The notes under the pieces: generated by a model | The model's input: the letters and a program-made list of their open reading frames with translations, nothing else | The model's database searches: none | What the model was told of the DNA's origin: nothing | Assembly (NCBI RefSeq): GCF_006175985.1 | Contig: NZ_SRSH01000015.1 | Coordinates: 80,726 to 144,725, forward strand | DNA: 64,000 nucleotides | Direction: 5' to 3' | From: Methylotetracoccus oryzae | GTDB taxonomy: Bacteria > Pseudomonadota > Gammaproteobacteria > Methylococcales > Methylococcaceae | Shown: positions 52,925 through 60,101 of the stretch, one piece after another | How positions within the stretch are numbered: the first letter of the stretch is position 1 | How the letters are laid out: each line of letters opens with the position of its first letter | Translations under genes and position numbers: made by a program

Positions 52925-54103
52925 CTATCCGCCGATTAAGCGAACCTGCCGTCTCGCCCTTCCGGCAAGGATGGGAAACAACAAGACGGAAATCATGCCG
53001 GCGCAGACCAAGACTGCCGCCCGGTCTGGTGCCATGAGGCCCGACGACACGCCGATCTCAGTGATGATTACGATGAGTGGCAGGCCGGTGGCGGAGTAGA
53101 GCGCGAAGGGTAGCCTGTCGGCGTCCGCGAGTTCTCCCTTGTAGAGCAGCACCGGCGCGCCCCGGACCAGGACCAGTAGGCCCAATAGCGAGAGCAACTG
53201 CACCGGGACCAGTGGGCTTGCCCACAAGGCACTGACATCGAATCGCATCCCGGCGACTATAAAGAAGGTCGGAATCAGAAATCCGAAACCAATCGCGTCC
53301 AGCTTCTGGCGAAGCAGCGCGCCCCTCTCGCCTCTGCTGGCCAGTCCCACCACCATCCCCGCGGCAAAGGCACCGAAGACGACATTGAGACCGAACTGGG
53401 CGGCGAGTACGACCAGCAAGGCCTGGAGAACGATGCAGATTCGCACCGGCAACTGGCCGCTGCTCTGCATGGTATGCGCCAGCGTGTCGATCAACTTGGA
53501 AGTCCGAACCCGGATGGCCATGTAAGCCGCGAGGAATGCAACGGCGACGAACGCCACGATAAAAAGGGTGTGGATGATGGTGCCGTGGGTGGGAATCAGC
53601 ACCATTGAGATGACGACCAAGGGCCCGAACTCACCCATGGCGGCGGCTGGAAGAATCAACTTGCCAAAGTCGGAATCCATTACGCCCTCGTCCCGCAGAA
53701 TAGGCGCCAGTATCCCAAGCGCTGTGGTCGACAAGGCAACAGCCGCAAGAATCGGGGGTGCTTGGATCAGGCCAATCGAATGAACAATAAACATGCTCAC
53801 TAGCGCCACCGCGAACGAAAGGACCCAGCCGGCTATGGCGCGTGCCATGGGTCTACCCTGGATTTCTCCGAGATCGATTTCCAATCCCACCATGAACAGC
53901 AGGAATGTCAGGCCCAGTTCCCCCAACATCCCAACCAGCCCATCAGGGGATGCCAGATTGAGAATATGAGGGCCAATAATAATGCCCAACACGAGTTCGA
54001 CGACCACTACTGGTACGCGAAATCGAGACGGCAGTTCAGCCATCAATGGTGCTAGCGCAGCCACGAGAGCAATAAAAAATAGTTCAGAACGAAAATTTTC
54101 CAT
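52925..54103 (-). CDS. CPA2 family cation:proton antiporter
   Basis: A 392-residue integral membrane protein of the monovalent cation:proton antiporter-2 family (KefB/NapA-like), with about 12 membrane helices. Family landmarks are LGIIIGPHILNLAS, LTFLLFMVGLEIDLGEI and the PILAAVALSTTALGILAPIL segment. There is no C-terminal RCK/TrkA-N domain, so it is a minimal antiporter rather than full KefB/KefC. The start at 54103 has a GGAG site 6 bases upstream and is preferred over the longer frame to 54157. Ion specificity is unknown. It is isolated within the repeat-rich region. Confidence 0.87.
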   Translation of the reverse strand: MENFRSELFFIALVAALAPLMAELPSRFRVPVVVVELVLGIIIGPHILNLASPDGLVGMLGELGLTFLLFMVGLEIDLGEIQGRPMARAIAGWVLSFAVALVSMFIVHSIGLIQAPPILAAVALSTTALGILAPILRDEGVMDSDFGKLILPAAAMGEFGPLVVISMVLIPTHGTIIHTLFIVAFVAVAFLAAYMAIRVRTSKLIDTLAHTMQSSGQLPVRICIVLQALLVVLAAQFGLNVVFGAFAAGMVVGLASRGERGALLRQKLDAIGFGFLIPTFFIVAGMRFDVSALWASPLVPVQLLSLLGLLVLVRGAPVLLYKGELADADRLPFALYSATGLPLIVIITEIGVSSGLMAPDRAAVLVCAGMISVLLFPILAGRARRQVRLIGG

Positions 54104-54368
54104 AACCGTCTCCAGAGTTGGCAATCTATTCCTTGCGGCAGCTCCAGCGAGCTTCACGCCAGCAGGTGCCTATCGCATTCATCGCAGGTCATTACCTGTT
54201 CCGTTCTCCTTCTGGTGGGTATCGTAGTTCAGGCACCTGCTGCGTTGCGTCCGTCGGAATAAGACCAAGCCCCACAAACCGGAAACGCCGACGAAGGCAG
54301 AAGGGACAAAGGCGGGTTTGGTGCTCAGTTCAGGGTCGTCGCGGCGATGAGCACAACGAAAACGAGGC

Positions 54369-54609
54369 CACTCATTAGCCAGTCGGTGCAAACCGCCAAT
54401 GCAATACCCTGCCGAAGAAAACAGCCTCTTCACATCTTCAAGTCCGCAAGCTTGACCGACATCGGTTCCGCACCCGTTATTTCAGCGCTTCGGGATCGGA
54501 TAAATCATGCGTACCGGTCTGCCATCTGGATCATGGCCCGACGGTTAGGGATTTCACCGTCTGCGCCTGGCGCCATCCCGTGTCCAAGTGATGGTCACAG
54601 ATCATGTGG
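54369..54609. repeat. Diverged direct repeat, copy 1
   Basis: The segment from cactcattagccagtcgg to tcacagatcatgtgg is clearly similar in order to 55041-55308 (shared blocks: cattagccag, taccctgccga, atttcag, ccatctggatca, caccgtctg, ccgtgtccaa, tcacagatca). Roughly 70% identity with small gaps is estimated by eye. Nature unknown. Confidence 0.65.
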
Positions 54610-54905
54610 CGCGGCCTCTCGGCTGTCTACCCCTTAGGTGGCTCGCAGCATGGGCGAATGATATCAATCAGAGGCTTACGGTGGCGTGCAATCACAGACT
54701 CGGCTTTGCCGCAACTCGATTCAGGACGAAAGCGGGGTCAAGGAAAGCGAAGAATCATCGTCCGAGCGGAGAGCCATCCTGCCTCATCCTGACCCGTCAT
54801 GGCACGCCTGAACGGATCGTACCATCTGAGAGAATCGCTTGGCGCGCCTCTTGGACGACGTGGATGCGGTCAGATAAGGTGAACGACAGGTGAGCAAAGT
54901 ACCTT

Positions 54906-55013
54906 GATGTCCGCTACTGCGAACGGGTGCAGGCCGGGGTGCCGATCAGGGAAGTCGCGGAGGTGCTGCGCCACTCCGACATTCGGATCACGATGCGCTA
55001 CGCGCACCTGGGA
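54906..55013 (+). pseudogene. Tyrosine recombinase (phage integrase) C-terminal remnant
   Basis: This frame reads VQAGVPIREVAEVLRHSDI followed by RITMRYAHLG, the conserved C-terminal box of tyrosine recombinases that carries the catalytic His/Trp position and the nucleophile Tyr (RYAHL). Nothing upstream in any frame supplies the rest of the enzyme, and the downstream frame runs into a tandem repeat. It is the end of a deleted integrase or transposon recombinase. Confidence 0.8.
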
Positions 55014-55042
55014 AAAATGGGGTCAGGGGAAAAATGGGGTCA
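55010..55042. repeat. Two tandem copies of a 16-bp unit
   Basis: GGGAAAAATGGGGTCA occurs at 55010-55025 and again at 55027-55042, separated by one G. The unit ends in GGGGTCA, a core shared with the REP-like sequences at 55331, 55625, 57590, 58581 and 58690. Confidence 0.85.
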
Positions 55043-55308
55043 CCCATTAGCCAGCCGGAAACAACAGCCGAAGCTATACCCTGCCGATAAAATCAGCATT
55101 TTCAGCGTTACAACCCACACAGCCCTGACTGACATCCGCTTCGCGCCCGATATTTCAGTGCGTAGGCGTCGGATGAATCATCCGCACCGGTCACCCATCT
55201 GGATCAAGGCGCGGCGGTGACTAGCCTCACCGTCTGCCCCTGGCGCCAAGCGCCCCAGAAAAACCTTGGTTCCATGCCGTGTCCAATGGGTTTTCACAGA
55301 TCACGTGG
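55041..55308. repeat. Diverged direct repeat, copy 2
   Basis: Second copy of the unit at 54369-54609, with the same block order and a slightly longer right half (extra bases around the aagcgccccagaaaaaccttgg segment). It begins directly at the end of the GGGGTCA tandem repeat and ends just before the partial RayT copy. Confidence 0.65.
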
Positions 55309-55329
55309 TTCTGCCCTTCGACAGGAGAG

Positions 55330-55432
55330 TGAGGGGGTCAGTTCTTTACTCTACAGCCACAGAAGCTTCCAGCGAGTTCTCTTCCCTGTTCACTTTGTCA
55401 ACCTCCCGCTGGATCTGCGAAACGCGCGACAC
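55330..55432. repeat. 103-bp copy of the RayT gene 3' end and its REP-like border
   Basis: Bases 55330-55432 are identical to 57586-57688 except for one base. The copy includes the ggggtcagttctttact border and the last part of the transposase coding sequence on the minus strand. Homology stops abruptly on the right, where the full gene continues only at the other locus. It is the remnant of a second RayT copy. Confidence 0.9.
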
Positions 55433-55624
55433 CGCATGCTATCCGGAGTTCTGAGCTGCACGATCACGCTCAGTCTTTGCTTGACCAGCTCCTTGCTGCA
55501 CGACGCGCGGCAGTTTCCGCCAGTACTCTACTCGTGGTTTGCGGGTTCGAACCTAATACGTATCGGGCCCTATTCATCGCGCCAGTGCCCCACGAGTCGG
55601 GTGCCAGCAACCAAGGGGGAAGGA

Positions 55625-55658
55625 GGGGTCACCCTTTAGCCGGCTAAAGGGTGACCCC
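55625..55658. repeat. 34-bp perfect palindrome
   Basis: The half-site GGGGTCACCCTTTAGCC is followed without spacer by its exact reverse complement. It lies 50 bases beyond the 3' end of the minus-strand beta-helix gene. It starts with the GGGGTCA core seen in the neighbouring REP-like sequences, and may be a REP-type element, a terminator or a fused pair of element ends. Confidence 0.9.
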
Positions 55659-55708
55659 GGCGGACCGCCCGCAAGCTGCCCGCGCCATCGCCAGCCCCTG
55701 TTTCGCGA

Positions 55709-57379
55709 TCAGGTACAGCCCAGGTTACGTCCAGTTGTTCTTACCTGCCTGACAAGCCCAGGAGCGTTGGTACCCGTCAGATAGTCGTCATCGTCGGGGG
55801 ACGCCCCATCCGTGTCGATACGCGTCAAGGTGCTGGCAAGCTGCGCGCAGGCATCGGCGGTCTTCCCCTGATTAACCAGATCGCCGGCGACTCGCAACTG
55901 CTGACGAACAGCGGTAACCCGATAACCGGGCATCGTACCGGTACCGGTGCCGCGGAGGGCTTTCGCCTGAACGGACGCGGTGAGGTAGGCATCCGCCCCG
56001 GCAACGGATGGTGGTACGGCGGTAATGACTTCAAACGCGCCGATATCGCATGCGCCATCCTGTGGACGTAAGGCGCCGCGCTGGTCCGTTGGCTGGCAGT
56101 TGGCCAAGCTAGCCGCATTGATCGCTGGGCTTAGACCGAAGCGTAACCCGTGTGTGAGTGTTATGCCACCGTTGTCAAGTAGAGGTGCGAGTCTAGCATC
56201 TCCCGTCGCGGCGCCACTCGCGGCAGCGTCGCAACTGCCGTCCGAAATCAAGCTATCGGGATACGAAGTCTTCCGTGTTCCGACGCTACTACAATCCTTG
56301 ACAAAATTTCCTGAAACGATTGTTCCATACAGCCTTAGCTGGTGCCGTAACCGTGAGTGGACGCCCCCGCCTCGGTTACCCACTACCGTGGAATTCCTTA
56401 AAGTAGCACCGCTGAGAATGCCAGGCCCAGTAGAGATCCCGTACAGTTGATTACCTGAAACTGTTGAGTTTATGAGCGTGGCGTGAGACGCGACGATCTC
56501 GATGCCGTACCCGCCGTTATTTGATATTTCGCTGCCACTGATGAGCACGTGCTGCGCAGGCCTACCCCCTCCTGTTGCTACTCCACTCCTGCCATTACCC
56601 GTGAGTCTGCTATCTTCTATTTCAACGTTACAATACCATCCTCCAGAAATTCCGGCTTCTGCATTGCCGCTAACTACGATAGCGGACAAATGGACATTGG
56701 TATCGTAGCCGCACTTTATCCCATCGTTTTTGTTGTTCGAAACAACACTGCGAGTCAGTTCGAGATGCCCTCCAAACCATGAATCCACCCCGCAGGCGTT
56801 ATTATCAACGACGGTTGATTCAACCAGGGTTGCTTCTGCGCGATGGCCAGAAATGGCGCACGCACCTGTGTTGCCAGTTACGACGCTATTTTCTAGAGTA
56901 AGGACGCCATCTGAGCTGAAAATCCCGGACCCACCATAATACTCGAAGCTCGAGCCAGCACCATTTCGTATGGTGACTCGACTTAGCGTTAGATCCCCTT
57001 GCGGTCCGACCGCAAAAACGCGAAACGATGGAGTGGTTGCGGCAGAACTCCGTTCAACTGTCACCCCAATTCCATCACCATCCGGATCGCCTTGGATCGT
57101 GATCTTGCTCGTGATTAGTGGGTAGCCAGTTGGACCGTAAGTGAGGTCATCGTATCCTGTCTTCGTGAAGGTTGGCTTGAGGAGCCTCAATGTGTCAGCC
57201 CCGGTGCCGGCGGGGCAGCCAGCGACTGGCGCATCTGCATTAGCCGCTCGAATCGCATCAGCAAGTCCACATCCTCCCACCCCTACATTTATGGTGCTGG
57301 CCGATACGGCACCGGTCATTGTAAGCGCGATAGCCAGTGCGAGTGGCCGACGTTGCGGTAAGGTGCTCTTGAGCTTCAC
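55709..57379 (-). CDS. Secreted right-handed beta-helix protein with choice-of-anchor Q domain
   Basis: A 556-residue exported protein. The signal peptide (LALAIALTMTGAVSA) is followed by a parallel beta-helix built of repeats such as LTLENSVVTGN, ATLVESTVVDNN, VEIEDSRLTGN and ATLINSTVSGN. The segment LAPLLDNGGITLTH with QRGALRPQDGACDIGAFE is the choice-of-anchor Q signature found in surface-associated bacterial proteins. The C-terminal 100 residues form a separate helical-looking region. GTG at 57379 has a GGAG site 6 bases upstream and is preferred over the GTG at 57391. GC is lower than in the chromosome core. Its target is unknown; polysaccharide binding or lysis is common for the fold. 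Confidence 0.85.
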   Translation of the reverse strand: MKLKSTLPQRRPLALAIALTMTGAVSASTINVGVGGCGLADAIRAANADAPVAGCPAGTGADTLRLLKPTFTKTGYDDLTYGPTGYPLITSKITIQGDPDGDGIGVTVERSSAATTPSFRVFAVGPQGDLTLSRVTIRNGAGSSFEYYGGSGIFSSDGVLTLENSVVTGNTGACAISGHRAEATLVESTVVDNNACGVDSWFGGHLELTRSVVSNNKNDGIKCGYDTNVHLSAIVVSGNAEAGISGGWYCNVEIEDSRLTGNGRSGVATGGGRPAQHVLISGSEISNNGGYGIEIVASHATLINSTVSGNQLYGISTGPGILSGATLRNSTVVGNRGGGVHSRLRHQLRLYGTIVSGNFVKDCSSVGTRKTSYPDSLISDGSCDAAASGAATGDARLAPLLDNGGITLTHGLRFGLSPAINAASLANCQPTDQRGALRPQDGACDIGAFEVITAVPPSVAGADAYLTASVQAKALRGTGTGTMPGYRVTAVRQQLRVAGDLVNQGKTADACAQLASTLTRIDTDGASPDDDDYLTGTNAPGLVRQVRTTGRNLGCT

Positions 57380-57585
57380 ATGACTCTCCACATGAATAGG
57401 CGATTGTTGAGCGAGCTACGGCGTCGCACGCGTTGATGCCATGTCTCTGGCACAAGCGGTAAGGTTGATTTGAATATGTTCGACTGTGGGAGTCGACTGA
57501 ACAGCGGATTACCGCCGAAGCCATAGACCTTTTATCTAACAATGCTCGTCGGGACTGGTCAATACGTGTTTCTACGTAGAGAGAA

Positions 57586-57688
57586 TGAGGGGGTCAGTTC
57601 TTTACTCTACAGCCACAGAAGCTTCCAGCGAGTTCTCTTCCCTGTTCACTTTGTCAACTTCCCGCTGGATCTGCGAAACGCGCGACAC
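57586..57688. repeat. Second copy of the 103-bp repeat (RayT 3' end)
   Basis: Matches 55330-55432 with a single mismatch. Here it forms the left border and coding 3' end of the complete RayT gene. Confidence 0.9.
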
Positions 57689-58581
57689 GGAGACTCCCGC
57701 CATCGCTGCTACCTCCCGTAAGGGTAGATTGCAGCGGCGGCGGAGCAGATGCACCGCCTGTTTGAAGGCCATTCCTCTCGACCGGTCCAGGACCTGCGAC
57801 TTGGGGAGTCCGTGTTCCTTGCCGATCGCCTCCAGAATTTGGTCAGCGGAAGGGCGCAGCAACTGGCGCTGAGCCCGTGGAACGTTGGCGGTGGCATGCG
57901 ATGCCACCCTCGTTTGCATGCGCGTCAAGAAGTCGTCCGTGCCGAGAAAGATTTGCCCCGTCAGGTTCGCCCACGGCGCGGGCTGACTCGTTCCGCCGGC
58001 GACGAAGGCTCGGTATCGATCCCGAGCCACCGCGCGCTCCGCCCCAAAGAGCGCGAGCACGGCATCGGCCGCCACCCAGTTCGGACGGGATGCCAACCCG
58101 GCGGTGGCCCGGTAACTGCTCCAGGGCCATCGGGACGCTTCGCTCACGATTCCGGCACGCACCGGGTTGAGCACAACATAACGACAGAGTTCCAACAAGT
58201 AGGCGTCGCGGTCCACGAGGATTGCCTTGTACCGTCCCTGCAGGACATGGCCGGACCAACCGCGGCGTCGATTGAAGGCCTGGGTGTAGACCCCGTTCAA
58301 GCGGCGCATGCCGTGCGAAAGGTTTGCCTCGGGCGTTTCCAACAGCAGGTGATAGTGGTTGCCCATCAGGCAATATGCGTAGAGCACCCATTGCTGTTGC
58401 TCAACCTCCCGGCCCAGCAACTCAAGAAATCGCTGCCGATCAGGGTCATCCAGAAAGATGTCCTCGCGCCGGTCGCCTCGCGCCGTCACGTGGTACACAG
58501 CCCCGGGGAATTCCAGCCGCAGCGGTCTTGCCATGGCAAAGAAGCTAGCGGTGCAGTAGTCCAAAGTCAAGAACTGACCCC
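57590..58581. mobile_element. RayT transposase gene bounded by REP-like inverted repeats
   Basis: The left border ggggtcagttctttact (57590-57606) and right border agtcaagaactgacccc (58565-58581) are inverted repeats matching at 16 of 17 positions. Each contains a small dyad (GTCA...TGAC in the right copy). A third copy, agtcaggaactgacccc, lies at 58674-58690. The borders enclose only the transposase gene, whose stop codon lies within the left repeat. This fits a REPtron-like unit: a REP-associated transposase with its cognate palindromes. Confidence 0.7.
57602..58534 (-). CDS. REP-associated tyrosine transposase (RayT/TnpA-REP)
   Basis: A 310-residue Y1-type HUH endonuclease of the transposase IS200-like superfamily (PF01797). 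It has the RGDRREDIF segment, the HUH motif as His60-Tyr61-His62 (LMGNHYHLLLETP), and a probable nucleophile Tyr112 in DAYLLELCRYVVLNPVRAG. A C-terminal DNA-binding region of DnaA-like type follows (about 240-300, LREVAAMAGVSVSRVSQIQRE). Such enzymes cut single-stranded DNA at REP palindromes; matching REP-like repeats flank this gene. The start MARPLRLEFPGAVYHV is the family norm; upstream in-frame sequence comes from the border repeat. Confidence 0.92.
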   Translation of the reverse strand: MARPLRLEFPGAVYHVTARGDRREDIFLDDPDRQRFLELLGREVEQQQWVLYAYCLMGNHYHLLLETPEANLSHGMRRLNGVYTQAFNRRRGWSGHVLQGRYKAILVDRDAYLLELCRYVVLNPVRAGIVSEASRWPWSSYRATAGLASRPNWVAADAVLALFGAERAVARDRYRAFVAGGTSQPAPWANLTGQIFLGTDDFLTRMQTRVASHATANVPRAQRQLLRPSADQILEAIGKEHGLPKSQVLDRSRGMAFKQAVHLLRRRCNLPLREVAAMAGVSVSRVSQIQREVDKVNREENSLEASVAVE

Positions 58582-58910
58582 TAGCTCTCACATCCGCCTT
58601 CCGCTCCAAAATCGTGAGAATTTCTGGCAAATCGGCGAAGCCGGGCTAGGGCTCGCTGGGCTCGAACGACCAAAGTCAGGAACTGACCCCTGGGCTCGCT
58701 CTTTGATTTGGACGGCGGTGGAACAAATGAGGCAGACGGAGCTTCCTCGGCCTGTCTGGGTGGCGATTCGGGAACCGGAGTGGGGTTGAGCGGCGGAGTT
58801 ACTTGTGGCGTGGACTTGCCGGCTGGGCCGCCTTCGTCGACATCCGAAACAAGTGTCGAAAGGCCTGAGAAGCCTTTGACGTTTCCATTTTGTTTGTCGT
58901 CAGCAGCCAC
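58581..58910 (-). CDS. Truncated paralogue of the repeat/peptidoglycan-binding protein, ending in REP sequence
   Basis: The first 25-30 residues (ending VKGFSGLSTLVSDVD) match the N-terminus of the large membrane protein encoded at 62151-63866 (GKGFAGLSSLVSDVD). A Pro-rich stretch follows in both. Both start at a GTG. After about residue 73 (KSKSEP) the frame enters the REP-like repeat at 58674-58690 (RGQFLTL) and continues through border sequence to a stop in the next REP-like repeat. So the first 73 residues are original and the last 36 are acquired. The membrane helix and downstream domains are missing. It is the last gene of the minus-strand operon and probably a broken gene. Confidence 0.72.
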   Translation of the reverse strand: MAADDKQNGNVKGFSGLSTLVSDVDEGGPAGKSTPQVTPPLNPTPVPESPPRQAEEAPSASFVPPPSKSKSEPRGQFLTLVVRAQRALARLRRFARNSHDFGAEGGCES

Positions 58911-58927
58911 GGCTCTTCATCTCTTCT

Positions 58928-59416
58928 TCAAAGCCGCAGCTTCGTATAGACGCCTTCGACCATACAGTCGTCTCCATCTTCGAAGCGAAGTTGTCCGAAA
59001 CCAGAAGCCGACATTGTCAGGTGGGCTTCTTCGCCAAGCGCAAGGGAGAGACAGGTCGATGTCTTGATGTACGAATCTGTTCCGAGGACCTCGTACCAAT
59101 CATCATCTTCACGACTGACCGTCACCACGTACTTACCAGGCTTCTGCTTCGACAGACCAAAAACCGCCTTCACATCGCACTTGTCCTTGCTGTCGAAGAA
59201 GATTAGCTCTCCGCCGTAGCCGGACGCCTTGAAAATGGCCTCTTCAGAGTAGGCATAGACGTAGCAGTAGCGCGTCTGGATGATGATGTCTTTGCCGTCG
59301 ATCTTGTAAACGTTGCTGCCCTTGCGGGTCAGGCTCACCTCATAGTTTTCAGCCAGAACTGGCCCGGCCTGAAGGGTCATCAATGCGGCAAGCGTGGCCA
59401 GTAGGGTCTTCTTCAT
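58928..59416 (-). CDS. Small exported protein, unknown function
   Basis: Not recognised. The 162-residue product (from MKKTLLATL) has a clear signal peptide (cleavage expected after GPVLA). The mature protein is about 140 residues, beta-strand rich and acidic, with four Cys (RYCYVYAY, DKCDVKAVF, TSTCLSLAL, DDCMVEGVY), which would allow two disulfides in the periplasm. An alternative ATG lies two codons upstream. It is fourth in the five-gene minus-strand operon, 9 bases after the preceding gene. Confidence 0.75.
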   Translation of the reverse strand: MKKTLLATLAALMTLQAGPVLAENYEVSLTRKGSNVYKIDGKDIIIQTRYCYVYAYSEEAIFKASGYGGELIFFDSKDKCDVKAVFGLSKQKPGKYVVTVSREDDDWYEVLGTDSYIKTSTCLSLALGEEAHLTMSASGFGQLRFEDGDDCMVEGVYTKLRL

Positions 59417-59425
59417 GACCATCGC

Positions 59426-60070
59426 CTATTGGGTCTGGAAGCTCGACAAGCGGCTTTTCACGAGGTCTAGCTTGGCCTTGTGGGCCAGTGGCCTGTTGAA
59501 AACACGATTCTGGATTTGGTCGGACACCTTGCTGATGGCGATGTACGCCATGCTCAAGCCAGACTCCCGCTCTGAGGCCTTCTTCTCGACGAAATCGTAT
59601 GGGAAGTTCTCGCAGAACTTGTGGAAGCCGGAGAACTGCGCGACATCCCTCGTGAATCGGAAGCCGTCTGGCGTGAGGCGCGAGCGCCGTGGATGGTAGA
59701 GGTCAACGAAAAAGATGAACCATCCGCTTCCGTCGAATGTCACGGCCTCAAACACGTCAACTTTATCGATGGCCCCGAGGCGATGAAAAAGGATGCGCTG
59801 CCCCGACTGCGTTTCGAGTCTGGACAAATATGCCAGTTGACCGATCGGCCCGTTAACCGGGATCGGGTTCGTCTCAGTAAAGCCAAATGGCCCAGAGCCG
59901 TTCGGGTCCTTGTCGTAGGCAGGCGCGGATTCCAGCATCGCCTTCATCATTGGATGAACGAGCTCCAACTGGAACTTTTCGTCATCGAGGATGCGATGGA
60001 TGTGTGCAAGCGCCTCACGTAACGCCTTGTCTTCTTTGTTGCCCCCGAAGAGGTTTGATAAAAATCCCAT
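59426..60070 (-). CDS. Cytoplasmic protein, unknown function
   Basis: Not recognised. The 214-residue product begins MGFLSNLFGGNKEDKALR and has no membrane segment or signal peptide. It mixes helical charged stretches (ALAHIHRILDDEKFQLELVHP) with a central aromatic-rich region (GSGWFIFFVDLYHPRRSR) and ends in a basic helix. The N-terminal FLSNLFG pattern resembles small amphipathic membrane-docking helices. The start could also be a TTG five codons upstream. It is third in the operon, 31 bases after the zinc-ribbon/J-like gene. Confidence 0.72.
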   Translation of the reverse strand: MGFLSNLFGGNKEDKALREALAHIHRILDDEKFQLELVHPMMKAMLESAPAYDKDPNGSGPFGFTETNPIPVNGPIGQLAYLSRLETQSGQRILFHRLGAIDKVDVFEAVTFDGSGWFIFFVDLYHPRRSRLTPDGFRFTRDVAQFSGFHKFCENFPYDFVEKKASERESGLSMAYIAISKVSDQIQNRVFNRPLAHKAKLDLVKSRLSSFQTQ

Positions 60071-60101
60071 ATAAGCTGCCCCCAAAGTCGAATGGATTAC
60101 G

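Larger units (their letters stand above)
54104..55708. other. Gene-poor region of decayed repeats
   Basis: About 1.6 kb with no intact gene. It holds two diverged copies of a 240-270-base unit (54369-54609 and 55041-55308), the C-terminal remnant of an integrase (54906-55013), a short tandem repeat (55010-55042), a 103-bp copy of the RayT gene 3' end (55330-55432) and a 34-bp perfect palindrome (55625-55658). The base composition is lower in GC than the main chromosome. Confidence 0.7.

Noticed and set aside
55217..55639. A 140-codon plus-strand frame within the repeat region.
   Set aside because: It runs through the diverged repeat and the antisense of the RayT remnant, with no homology or ribosome-binding site.
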